From positions 1-30,742 of the IMG/VR virus record IMGVR_UViG_3300048107_000004: a DNA stretch of 30,742 nucleotides, one strand, 5' to 3'. Of this stretch, positions 7,623-14,210 are shown one piece after another. Positions within the stretch are counted from its first letter, which is position 1; the number at the start of each line of letters is the position of its first letter. Made by a program: the position numbers and the translations under genes. The DNA comes from a virus. The notes below the pieces were generated by a model that saw only the letters and a program-made list of their open reading frames with translations, did not search any database and was not told where the DNA came from.

Positions 7623-7650
7623 GGCGAATCCTTATGCAAAGGGTACTAAA

Positions 7651-7875
7651 ATGGCTTCAACTACATTCTCAGGTCCAGTGACTTCAACTGCTGGATTTAT
7701 TGGCGACATTGTCGTCCCAACATATACAGTTGCAAATGCACCTTCAGCTTCAGCGGCTGGCGCAGGTACTGTTGTATTTGTTTCAAACGGCGCAGCAGGC
7801 GCAGCAATATTAGCTTTCTCTGACGGAACAAACTGGAAGCGTTCTGACACAGGCGGCACAATAGCAGCAGCATAG
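7651..7875 (+). CDS. Small structural protein, possible decoration protein
   Basis: A 74-residue Ala/Gly/Thr/Ser-rich protein just downstream of the capsid terminator. It ends in AILAFSDGTNWKRSDTGG, a beta-strand phrase common at the ends of phage fibre and decoration proteins. There is no Cys, membrane helix or signal peptide. Its own leader region (7533-7650) with several inverted repeats suggests independent expression. A virion surface role is inferred from composition and position; I cannot name a family. AAAGGG at 7638-7643 serves as ribosome-binding site. Confidence 0.65.
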   Translation: MASTTFSGPVTSTAGFIGDIVVPTYTVANAPSASAAGAGTVVFVSNGAAGAAILAFSDGTNWKRSDTGGTIAAA

Positions 7876-7885
7876 GGGGTATCTA

Positions 7886-8071
7886 ATGAGTAGATTTGCC
7901 CCTCCATCCGAAGAAGAACTAGCAGCCCGAGGAATTGGTACTGTTAAAGTTCGCGCACGAAAAAAAGACGGCACTCTCCAAGCGGATGATCCTTCTACAC
8001 CTGATGTAAATGAGGCGTGGGAAGAAAAACCTGTTAAGAAACGTGGCCGTCCTGCAAAGAAAAAGGACTAG
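7886..8071 (+). CDS. Small charged protein with AT-hook-like tail
   Basis: A 61-residue protein: acidic or neutral N-terminus (SEEELAARG), basic patch KVRARKKDG, acidic middle, and a C-terminal KKRGRPAKKKD. The RGRP core flanked by lysines matches the AT-hook consensus that binds the minor groove of AT-rich DNA. This suggests DNA binding, though no experiment supports it. GGGGG at 7875-7879 is the ribosome-binding site. The AT-hook-like tail links it in theme to the run of basic proteins that begins 290 bases downstream. Confidence 0.6.
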   Translation: MSRFAPPSEEELAARGIGTVKVRARKKDGTLQADDPSTPDVNEAWEEKPVKKRGRPAKKKD

Positions 8072-8074
8072 ATT

Positions 8075-8359
8075 ATGGCTGGTCAAGAAGTACGAGCTTA
8101 TAACTTTGCGGTAGGCGATAGCGCCGCACTTGTAGGCCCATCACGCGGTAGACTGCAGGGGGTTCTAGTGAACGCTGCATCTGCAGCCGCTTTCACTATT
8201 CGTAGTGGGTCAGCTACCGGCCCTATTATACTACAGTTAACTTTACCTACTGGTTGGAACGATGTTTATATCCCCAACGATGGTATTTTAGCTGATAACG
8301 GTTGTTTTGTTTCTGCCTTTACAGGTTCAGGAAACAAGATGACATTGCTTATAGAGTAA
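8075..8359 (+). CDS. Small beta-rich hypothetical structural protein
   Basis: A 94-residue protein, mostly beta by pattern (alternating hydrophobics in LQGVLVNAASAAAFTIRSG, GPIILQLTLPTGW and DVYIPNDGILADNGC). It starts 3 bases after the previous stop and ends 1 base before the next gene. The compact beta layout and location among head genes fit a small virion surface or plug protein. I do not recognise the family. Confidence 0.6.
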   Translation: MAGQEVRAYNFAVGDSAALVGPSRGRLQGVLVNAASAAAFTIRSGSATGPIILQLTLPTGWNDVYIPNDGILADNGCFVSAFTGSGNKMTLLIE

Positions 8360-8360
8360 C

Positions 8361-8654
8361 ATGGCTGCTAAGAAAAAAGGTACAATGAAAGGTCACACCA
8401 TAAAAGGTGGTCAAAAACGCCCAACTAAGTCTGGCGCGGGGATGACTAAAAAAGGTGTGGCCAAGTATCGTCGGGATAACCCCGGCTCTAAACTAAAAAC
8501 AGCCGTTACTGGCAAGGTTAAAAAGGGAAGTGCGGCAGCTAAACGCCGTAAGTCCTATTGCGCACGTTCTGCGGGACAGATGAAACAATTCCCTAAAGCG
8601 GCCAAAGACCCTAACAGTAGATTGCGGCAAGCTAGAAAAAGGTGGAAATGTTGA
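8361..8654 (+). CDS. Lysine-rich basic protein 1
   Basis: A 97-residue, strongly positive protein (Lys and Arg about a third of residues, almost no acids). The central phrase KGVAKYRRDNPGSKLKTAV followed by GSAAAKRRKSYCARSAG is familiar from small basic proteins of marine phages and may belong to a DUF family (DUF6321-like, from memory). It has two Cys, one at the penultimate region (RWKC). It could bind DNA or RNA, or act as a packaged condensing protein; the sequence proves only the charge. It is the first of four consecutive basic genes. Confidence 0.65.
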   Translation: MAAKKKGTMKGHTIKGGQKRPTKSGAGMTKKGVAKYRRDNPGSKLKTAVTGKVKKGSAAAKRRKSYCARSAGQMKQFPKAAKDPNSRLRQARKRWKC

Positions 8655-8655
8655 T

Positions 8656-8928
8656 ATGATGGGACGTAGTTCTATGGGAAGACAACTTACAGGAAACCGC
8701 GTTAAAAAAGCAGTGCCCCGTAAACCTGTAGCGGCTATGGCTAAGGGTGGTAAGGCCAAGAGTCGTGTGAACGAGGCTGGTAATTACACTAAACCTACAA
8801 TGCGTAAGGCATTATTCAACAAGATTAAGGCTGGTGGTAAAGGTGGTAAACCCGGACAGTGGTCTGCACGTAAAGCTCAGATGCTCGCAAAACAGTATAA
8901 AGCTAAAGGTGGGGGCTACAGGAAATGA
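8656..8928 (+). CDS. Lysine-rich basic protein 2
   Basis: A 90-residue basic protein with Gly/Lys-rich stretches. The core SRVNEAGNYTKPTMRKALF is followed by KAGGKGGKPGQWSARKAQML and a C-terminal YKAKGGGYRK. This core recurs in small proteins of other marine phages as I recall them, but I cannot give a function. AAMAKGGKAK near residues 26-35 carries the Met-Ala-X-Gly-Gly phrase also seen in other proteins of this window. It starts 1 base after the previous stop and overlaps the next ATG by 4 bases. Confidence 0.65.
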   Translation: MMGRSSMGRQLTGNRVKKAVPRKPVAAMAKGGKAKSRVNEAGNYTKPTMRKALFNKIKAGGKGGKPGQWSARKAQMLAKQYKAKGGGYRK

Positions 8929-9116
8929 AGGGTGTAAAGCACTATAAAAAAGATGGGACTCTTTATACAGGAGGTACACACAAGATGCCTAACGGTTCGT
9001 TGCACACAGGCAAGACCCACGGCAAAACAAGTGTTAAGTTATCCCACTACAAAGATTTGAGTAAGAAAGCGAAGGCTAAAGCCGATGGCAAAAGCAAAAA
9101 GTCAAAAAAGTCTTAG
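8925..9116 (+). CDS. Lysine-rich basic protein 3
   Basis: A 63-residue protein: GVKHYKKDGTLYTGGTHKMP and then NGSLHTGKTHGKTSVKLSHY, two similar Gly/His/Lys phrases that look like an internal duplication (K-DGTLYTGGTHK versus NGSLHTGKTHGK). It ends in a nearly pure Lys/Ser/Ala tail. The His-rich TGxTH repeats might bind metal or nucleic acid, which is inference. The start overlaps the previous stop (ATGA), and the 3' end overlaps the next gene by 32 bases. Confidence 0.6.
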   Translation: MKGVKHYKKDGTLYTGGTHKMPNGSLHTGKTHGKTSVKLSHYKDLSKKAKAKADGKSKKSKKS

Positions 9117-9342
9117 TAAATGGACTAAGCAGAAATGGCGTACAAAGTCTGGTAAGCCATCGACGCAAGGGAAAAAGGCTACAGGTGAGCGGTATCTACC
9201 CGCTAAAGCTATAAAAGCTTTGTCATCTAAAGAATACGCTGCTACTACCAAGGCTAAACGAGCGGCTACTAAAAAAGGTAAACAGGTTTCTAAGCAACCT
9301 AAAAAGATAGCCAAGAAGACGGCAAAGTATAGAAAGACCTAG
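9085..9342 (+). CDS. Lysine-rich basic protein 4
   Basis: An 85-residue basic protein with SLSKWTKQKWRTKSGKPSTQ, then GERYLPAKAIKALSSKEYAAT and a long basic tail. The WTKQKWRTKSGKPS and GERYLP phrases resemble a small phage/bacterial domain family (DUF5872-like, from memory). It begins 32 bases before the end of the preceding gene in another frame, a longer overlap than others nearby, but the conserved-looking core makes it real. Possible DNA-binding or condensing protein; no direct evidence. Confidence 0.65.
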   Translation: MAKAKSQKSLSKWTKQKWRTKSGKPSTQGKKATGERYLPAKAIKALSSKEYAATTKAKRAATKKGKQVSKQPKKIAKKTAKYRKT

Positions 9343-9345
9343 ATC

Positions 9346-10023
9346 ATGGCAGTTGTTGTACCAGAGCTAAATGAATTATTTGAAGAGGCGTACGAACGTG
9401 CGGGACTTGAAATGCGTTCGGGGTATGACTTAAAAACCGCCCGTCGAAGCCTTAATATTATGACGCTAGAGTGGCAGAACCGTGGTTTAAACCTATTTAC
9501 TATAGAGGCTGGAACTATACCTCTCACTGCAGGTACAGCTACTTATACACTGCCTTCTGATACTATTGACCTGATAGAACATCAACTTCGCACTGATGAA
9601 GGCACGACGCAACAACTTGATTCGTATATCCAACGTATGAGTGTTTCTACATATTCACAGCAAGGGAATAAGAACACACAAGGGCGTCCGTCCCAAATAT
9701 ATGTACAGCGTAATGCCACAGACGTGCAAGTTACCCTTTGGCCTGTACCAAATGATGATACTACATACAAGTTAGCTTACTACCGTCTTAAAGGTATAGA
9801 TGGGCTATCAAGTGGTGTTGGAGGAGCTACTACTTCTATACCACCACGTTTTGTACCCGCTCTTGTGTCTGGTTTAGCGTACTACATCGCTATGAAAAAA
9901 CCCGAAGTCGCAGAAAGAGTTGGCCCTTTAAAACAAGAGTATGAAGAGCAATTCCGTATGGCTGCAGACCAAGACCAAGACAGGTCTACTCTTCGTATGG
10001 TTCCGTTTAGAGGAGCTATGTAA
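9346..10023 (+). CDS. Head-tail adaptor-like protein 1
   Basis: A 225-residue protein resembling podovirus head-tail adaptors (P22 gp4 / SU10-adaptor type), which dock under the portal. The N-terminal helices (PELNELFEEAYERAGLE, then KTARRSLNIMTLEWQNRGLN) are followed by TIEAGTIPLTAGTATYTLPSD, the strand phrase typical of these adaptors. RPSQIYVQRNATDVQVTLWPVPN leads to a helical C-terminus (RFVPALVSGLAYYIAMKKPE). A second adaptor-like protein with a similar layout lies at 10642. The length suits the family. The stop overlaps the next ATG (TAATG). Confidence 0.8.
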   Translation: MAVVVPELNELFEEAYERAGLEMRSGYDLKTARRSLNIMTLEWQNRGLNLFTIEAGTIPLTAGTATYTLPSDTIDLIEHQLRTDEGTTQQLDSYIQRMSVSTYSQQGNKNTQGRPSQIYVQRNATDVQVTLWPVPNDDTTYKLAYYRLKGIDGLSSGVGGATTSIPPRFVPALVSGLAYYIAMKKPEVAERVGPLKQEYEEQFRMAADQDQDRSTLRMVPFRGAM

Positions 10024-10343
10024 TGCCCGGATATGCTAGTGGTAAACACGCATACGGTATATGTGACCGGACTGGGTTTCGCTACAAGCTGGAAGACCTT
10101 ATATATGAGGTTCAACATGGAGTACGTACAGGGCTACGTGTTGGTAAGGATGTGCTTGATCCTGACCAACCACAGAACTTTCTTGGGGACGTTAATTCGA
10201 CAGACCCGCAATCTTTACTTAACCCACGCCCAGATGTTAATCCGGGAAGAGGTTTATTTGGTTGGAATCCTATTTGGAACCCGGCTCAATATATGGTAGG
10301 CTCTGTAGGAAGCGTTACCATAGCAACAACAGATGGAGACTAA
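10023..10343 (+). CDS. Hypothetical protein, possible minor structural
   Basis: A 106-residue protein starting with GKHAYGICDRTGFRYKLEDL. This phrase, with HAYGxCDRTGFR near the N-terminus and VRTGLRVGKDVLDPDQPQNF downstream, is familiar from marine phage genomes where it lies among adaptor genes, but I know no function for it. It has a single Cys and Pro/Asn-rich central stretches (LNPRPDVNPGRGLFGWNPIW). It is probably a virion or assembly protein, inferred from its place between two adaptor-like genes. Confidence 0.65.
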   Translation: MPGYASGKHAYGICDRTGFRYKLEDLIYEVQHGVRTGLRVGKDVLDPDQPQNFLGDVNSTDPQSLLNPRPDVNPGRGLFGWNPIWNPAQYMVGSVGSVTIATTDGD

Positions 10344-10344
10344 T

Positions 10345-10635
10345 ATGCAGACCCCTAGACTTAGACCAAAAAACTTAGGCAAGAAGAAAAAATCTTCGAA
10401 TAAACCTAAACTTCGCCCAGCAGGTTTGGGTGCTACTAAAGAAGAGATGGACGCAATGGACCGAGGTTTCCGTATTCAAAAGATGGAAGGCCGCGAGAGG
10501 GAAGACGTTAAGAAGAAGGCTTACGGTGGCAAAGTCAAGAAGATGGCTCCGGGTGGCAAACTAATGACGGCTTCCGGCGGTCAATGCCGTGGTATGGGAG
10601 CTGCTACTCGTGGTGGCGGTTATAAGGCGGGGTAA
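10345..10635 (+). CDS. Small basic protein with MAPGG motif
   Basis: A 96-residue basic protein. I place the start at the ATG at 10345, 1 base after the previous stop, because GGAGA (10335-10339) sits at proper distance; an in-frame ATG at 10333 inside the previous gene is less likely. The N-terminus contains two related phrases, RLRPKNLGKKKK and KLRPAGLGATKE. The C-terminus is Gly-rich, with AYGGKVKKMAPGGKLM and CRGMGAATRGGGYKAG. The MAPGGK phrase recurs in internal virion proteins at the right of the window. Function unknown. Confidence 0.6.
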   Translation: MQTPRLRPKNLGKKKKSSNKPKLRPAGLGATKEEMDAMDRGFRIQKMEGREREDVKKKAYGGKVKKMAPGGKLMTASGGQCRGMGAATRGGGYKAG

Positions 10636-10641
10636 GTTCTA

Positions 10642-11277
10642 ATGAACTACACAGAGCTGGTTGCAGCGATAAAAGATTATACACAGAATGAGGAGACGAG
10701 CTTCGTCTCTAACATTCCTACGTTCGTTAGGCAGTCAGAAGAACGCCTTAACCGATCTATTATGGTACCTGAACTACGTAAAAATGTTACGGGACTTACT
10801 TCTAATGGCAGTGTATATTTAGGCCGACCAGATGATTTTCTCTCTGTGTTTTCTTTAGCTGTTATAGATTCGTCTGGGGATTATTCGTTCCTTATAGACA
10901 AAGACGTTAACTTTATTCGTGAAGCCTACCCTTCAGCGAGTACTTCTGCATTACCAAAATACTACGCTCAGTTTGACGGAGACTACGAGGGGGAGCAAGG
11001 TAACTTTATTCTTGGCCCAACACCTGACGACACCTACACAGTTGAGCTACATTACTACTACGACCCGGCTTCAATCGTTGCTGCAGGGACATCTTGGTAT
11101 GGCGACAACGCCGAATCCGCTTTGCTTTATGGTTCTTTGATTGAGGCGTACACATACATGAAGGGTGAGGCCGACCTCATCCAACTATACACTACTCGTT
11201 ACGACGAAGCTCTTGGGCAGCTTACCGGGGTTCAAATACGTAGCTCGACAGACGAGTACAGAGATGGGAGACTTTGA
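10642..11277 (+). CDS. Head-tail adaptor-like protein 2 (SU10 adaptor type)
   Basis: A 211-residue protein that resembles the SU10-type adaptor family of podophages. NYTELVAAIKDYTQNEE at the N-terminus, then FVRQSEERLNRSIMVPELRK and VYLGRPDDFLSVFSLAV, are characteristic: helix, helix, then strands. KYYAQFDGDYEGEQGNFILG follows, then TVELHYYYDPASI and a helical C-terminus. It would sit between portal and nozzle. Having two adaptor-like genes fits a short tail with stacked rings. The stop overlaps the following ATG (TGATG). Confidence 0.8.
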   Translation: MNYTELVAAIKDYTQNEETSFVSNIPTFVRQSEERLNRSIMVPELRKNVTGLTSNGSVYLGRPDDFLSVFSLAVIDSSGDYSFLIDKDVNFIREAYPSASTSALPKYYAQFDGDYEGEQGNFILGPTPDDTYTVELHYYYDPASIVAAGTSWYGDNAESALLYGSLIEAYTYMKGEADLIQLYTTRYDEALGQLTGVQIRSSTDEYRDGRL

Positions 11278-11564
11278 TGCAAGTTGAAATGGATTTTGGC
11301 TTTGACGCCATAAAAGTACATACCGCTAACAAAGGAGGGCACAGTCCTGATTCTGTAGCGGAAATGTGTGTAGACAAGCTAATGAGTGTGTCTACTTCTG
11401 CCCCGCCCGAGATACGAATGCAAGCAGAAGCGTATAAATCGCAGATGTTGCAAATTATCGCGCATTATATTAAAGTAGCGGTTAAGGAAGACCGCGCAAC
11501 AACGTGCGTAAAACTACAAGAGGCTGGGTTTCCTGACCTCGCAAATCAACTTAGGAGACTTTAA
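11277..11564 (+). CDS. Hypothetical 95-residue protein
   Basis: I start this at ATG 11277, overlapping the adaptor stop (TGATG), with GGGAG at 11267-11271 as ribosome-binding site. A TTG one codon earlier is possible but unnecessary. The protein looks helical (SVAEMCVDKLMSVSTS, then EIRMQAEAYKSQMLQIIAHY) with a C-terminal LQEAGFPDLANQLRRL. It has two Cys and no membrane helix. I do not recognise the family. The location suggests a tail-completion or assembly protein. Confidence 0.65.
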   Translation: MQVEMDFGFDAIKVHTANKGGHSPDSVAEMCVDKLMSVSTSAPPEIRMQAEAYKSQMLQIIAHYIKVAVKEDRATTCVKLQEAGFPDLANQLRRL

Positions 11565-12002
11565 ATGGCCTTTTCAGGTAACTTCATGTGTACATCGTTC
11601 AAGAAAGAACTTCTTCAAGGTAAACACAACTTCACTGCTTCTTCAGGCAATACATTCAAACTTGCTCTATATACAAATAGCGCATCGTTCAACGCGACTA
11701 CTACTGCGTATACTTCTGCAAACGAAGTATCTAACTCAGGTTCGTACAGCGCTGGTGGGGGTACACTTACAAACGTGACACCGACATCTTCAGGGACAAC
11801 AGGGTTAACAGACTTTGCTGACCTTGCGTTTACATCTGCTACGATTACAGCACGGGGCGCGTTAATATATAACGACACTGCCGCAGGTGATCCAACAGTT
11901 GCAGTGTTGGACTTCGGTGCAGACAAAACTTCGACTACTGGTACATTTACTATTCAGTTCCCAACAGCGGACGCTTCGAACGCTATTATTCGAATCGCTT
12001 AA
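11565..12002 (+). CDS. Beta-rich tail structural protein
   Basis: A 145-residue Thr/Ser/Ala/Gly-rich protein. The N-terminus has CTSFKKELLQGKHNFTASSG, then NTFKLALYTNSASFNATTTAY and EVSNSGSYSAGGGTLTNVTP, followed by regular strands to the end (GTFTIQFPTADASNAIIRIA). The FKLALYTNSA phrase is seen in phage structural proteins located before fibre genes, from memory. It is probably a tail or fibre-base protein. AGGAGAC at 11551-11557 gives a good ribosome-binding site. The S74 fibre gene follows after 18 bases. Confidence 0.65.
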   Translation: MAFSGNFMCTSFKKELLQGKHNFTASSGNTFKLALYTNSASFNATTTAYTSANEVSNSGSYSAGGGTLTNVTPTSSGTTGLTDFADLAFTSATITARGALIYNDTAAGDPTVAVLDFGADKTSTTGTFTIQFPTADASNAIIRIA

Positions 12003-12020
12003 AAATAAAGGGGTTGCCCT

Positions 12021-14192
12021 ATGGCCTTAATCGTCGCTGATCGCGTACAAGAAACCACTAACTCTACGGGGACTGGGGCTTATACTCTGGGAGGCGCGGT
12101 TCCGGGCTTTCAAACATTTTCTTCCGAGGTATCTAACGCTGACACTGTCTATTACTCGGTAACGGATAATGCGGATTTCGAGGTTGGCCTTGGAACTTAT
12201 GCGTCTAGTGGGGGGACTATTACCCGCACGACGGTATTTACATCGTCTAACTCCAACAACGCTGTTAACTGGGGTATAGGAACAAAGAATATATTCCTGA
12301 CCTACCCAGCAGATAAGGCTGTAGTTGAGGATGCGAGTAATAATGTAGCCATTGGTAACAACTTAGTTGTGGGCGGCACAGTTGACGGGCGTGATGTAGC
12401 CGCTGACGGAACTAAGTTAGACTTTGTTACGGTTACACAAGCGGTCGATCTTGACCAAATGGAAACTGATATTGCCGCACTTGAAAACGGTATGGTCTAT
12501 AAAGGTGATTGGAACGCAGGTTCAGGTAGTTTCCCCGGTGGTGGCTCTGCTCAAACAGGCTGGTTCTATTACGTTTCAGGGGCGGGTACGGTTAATGGTA
12601 TATCGTTTGTAGTGGGGGACAACATCGTTGCTACTACAGACAATGCGTCTACTTCTACTTATGCAAATAATTGGTCAAAACACGATCAGACAGACGCCGT
12701 ACAAGCTGTTGTGGGTTTAACTGGGTCTGTATCAAAAAGCGGACTGTTATCTGCACTAAACGTAGAAGATGGCGCGAACGTAACAGATGCGGCTAACGTA
12801 AACCCGCTAGTGGATTCACATGTAAATGTCAGTAGTGCGGGCAGTGGGCAGTATCTTGGTTGGAACGGTAGTGATTACGCTTGGTCAACTGTAGATTTAT
12901 CCACTAAGTTGAACTTGTCTGGTGGTACTATGTCGGGTGATATAGATGGCAACGGCAACAAGATGCTATTCGCTAACATGTATTCAAACCTAGTTAACTT
13001 GCCAAGTGCTACTACTTATCACGGTATGTTTGCTCACGTCCATGCAACAGGAAAAGCCTACTTCGCACACTCTGGTGCATGGGTTCCGTTAGCTAATGAA
13101 TCAACCACCTTGGCACTATCTGGTGGTGCAATGACAGGTCCGATTACTACCAACAGCACCTTCGATGGTCGAGATGTAGCTACAGACGGCACAAAACTTG
13201 ATGGCATAGAGTCCGGTGCAGATCAGACAGACACCGCCAACGTTACTGCCGCAGGAGCCTTGATGGATTCTGAAGTAGATGGTGATATTAAGACTTTGTC
13301 GTTACCGGCTAATACAACTATCAGTGCATTTGGTAAAACGCTAGTTGACGATGCCGACGCTGCTACAGCTAGATCAACATTAGGTTTAGGCACAGCCGCT
13401 ACCACTGCAAGCTCCGCATATGCTACAGCGGGACAAGGAACTAAGGCTGACGCTGCTTTACCTAAAGCTGGCGGGGCTATGACAGGTGCTATCACAACTA
13501 ACTCAACCTTTGACGGACGTGACGTAGCTGCAGACGGCTCTAAGTTAGATGGTATTGAGACCGGAGCTACAGCGGATCAGACAATCACTGCAGGTTCTGG
13601 GTTATCAGGCGGCGGCACTGGCAATGTAACACTAAGCCACTCTGACACTTCCTCACAAAGCAGTGTTAACAACTCCGGTGCTACAGTCATCCAAGACGTT
13701 ACGCTTGATACATATGGGCATGTTACAGGGCTTGGCTCTCACACCCTGACTTTAGCTAACTTAGGCTATACTGGTGCAACAAACGCTAACTATATTACAA
13801 ACAATAACCAGCTTACTAACGGTTCTGGGTACACAACGTACACCTCTAATCAGGCTACGAACACAAATAGCACGGTAACGTTTACTACGGTTAACGCGGG
13901 TACAATTAATACCACTTCAGACGAACGTGCTAAAGACGACATAACGCCGATCACTGATGCTTTGGATAAGGTTCAACAGCTGGGTGGGTATTCATTTACT
14001 CTTAAAGCAACTGACGAGAAGTCTTCAGGTGTTATAGCTCAAGAGGTACAAAAAGTTATGCCAGAGCTAGTTCAAGAAGGTGCTGAAGGGCTCCTATCTG
14101 TACAGTACGGCAACATGGTTGGTTTGTTAATCGAAGCAATCAAAGAACAACAGGCTCAGATTGACGAGCTAAAACAAAAACTTAACGGCTAA
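12021..14192 (+). CDS. Tail fibre with C-terminal S74 self-cleaving chaperone
   Basis: A 723-residue fibre for host recognition. Residues 1-105 form a virion-proximal domain (ALIVADRVQETTNSTGTGAY). The shaft contains the phrase TFDGRDVAxDGxKLDGIExGA twice, as part of longer repeats near residues 368-403 and 484-520, plus a related VDGRDVAADGTKLDF near 122. The last ~91 residues are a peptidase S74 intramolecular chaperone: SDERAKDDI contains the Ser633/Lys638 dyad, followed by GVIAQEVQKVMPELV and a C-terminal coiled coil (IEAIKEQQAQIDELKQKL). In this family the chaperone trimerises the shaft and then cuts itself off just before the Ser. It is well preserved here, so the fibre is likely functional. 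Confidence 0.9.
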   Translation: MALIVADRVQETTNSTGTGAYTLGGAVPGFQTFSSEVSNADTVYYSVTDNADFEVGLGTYASSGGTITRTTVFTSSNSNNAVNWGIGTKNIFLTYPADKAVVEDASNNVAIGNNLVVGGTVDGRDVAADGTKLDFVTVTQAVDLDQMETDIAALENGMVYKGDWNAGSGSFPGGGSAQTGWFYYVSGAGTVNGISFVVGDNIVATTDNASTSTYANNWSKHDQTDAVQAVVGLTGSVSKSGLLSALNVEDGANVTDAANVNPLVDSHVNVSSAGSGQYLGWNGSDYAWSTVDLSTKLNLSGGTMSGDIDGNGNKMLFANMYSNLVNLPSATTYHGMFAHVHATGKAYFAHSGAWVPLANESTTLALSGGAMTGPITTNSTFDGRDVATDGTKLDGIESGADQTDTANVTAAGALMDSEVDGDIKTLSLPANTTISAFGKTLVDDADAATARSTLGLGTAATTASSAYATAGQGTKADAALPKAGGAMTGAITTNSTFDGRDVAADGSKLDGIETGATADQTITAGSGLSGGGTGNVTLSHSDTSSQSSVNNSGATVIQDVTLDTYGHVTGLGSHTLTLANLGYTGATNANYITNNNQLTNGSGYTTYTSNQATNTNSTVTFTTVNAGTINTTSDERAKDDITPITDALDKVQQLGGYSFTLKATDEKSSGVIAQEVQKVMPELVQEGAEGLLSVQYGNMVGLLIEAIKEQQAQIDELKQKLNG
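13122..13580 (+). repeat. Duplicated shaft module in the S74 fibre gene
   Basis: Two related segments (about 13122-13230 and 13470-13580) encode the phrase GGAMTGxITTNSTFDGRDVA and its continuation to GADQT/TADQT. Synonymous differences are frequent, so the duplication is old. A partial third copy lies at about 12375-12425. Confidence 0.7.
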
Positions 14193-14210
14193 TAGTAAAG
14201 GAAAACGAAG

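Noticed and set aside
7540-7650. A tRNA or sigma-70 promoter in the post-capsid gap
   Set aside because: No cloverleaf with a T-arm consensus can be drawn, and no -35/-10 pair with 16-18 base spacing stands out; only inverted repeats are supportable.
10642-11277. Recent duplication of the adaptor gene at 9346
   Set aside because: Both look adaptor-like in layout, but their sequences share little beyond general pattern, so recent duplication is not supported.
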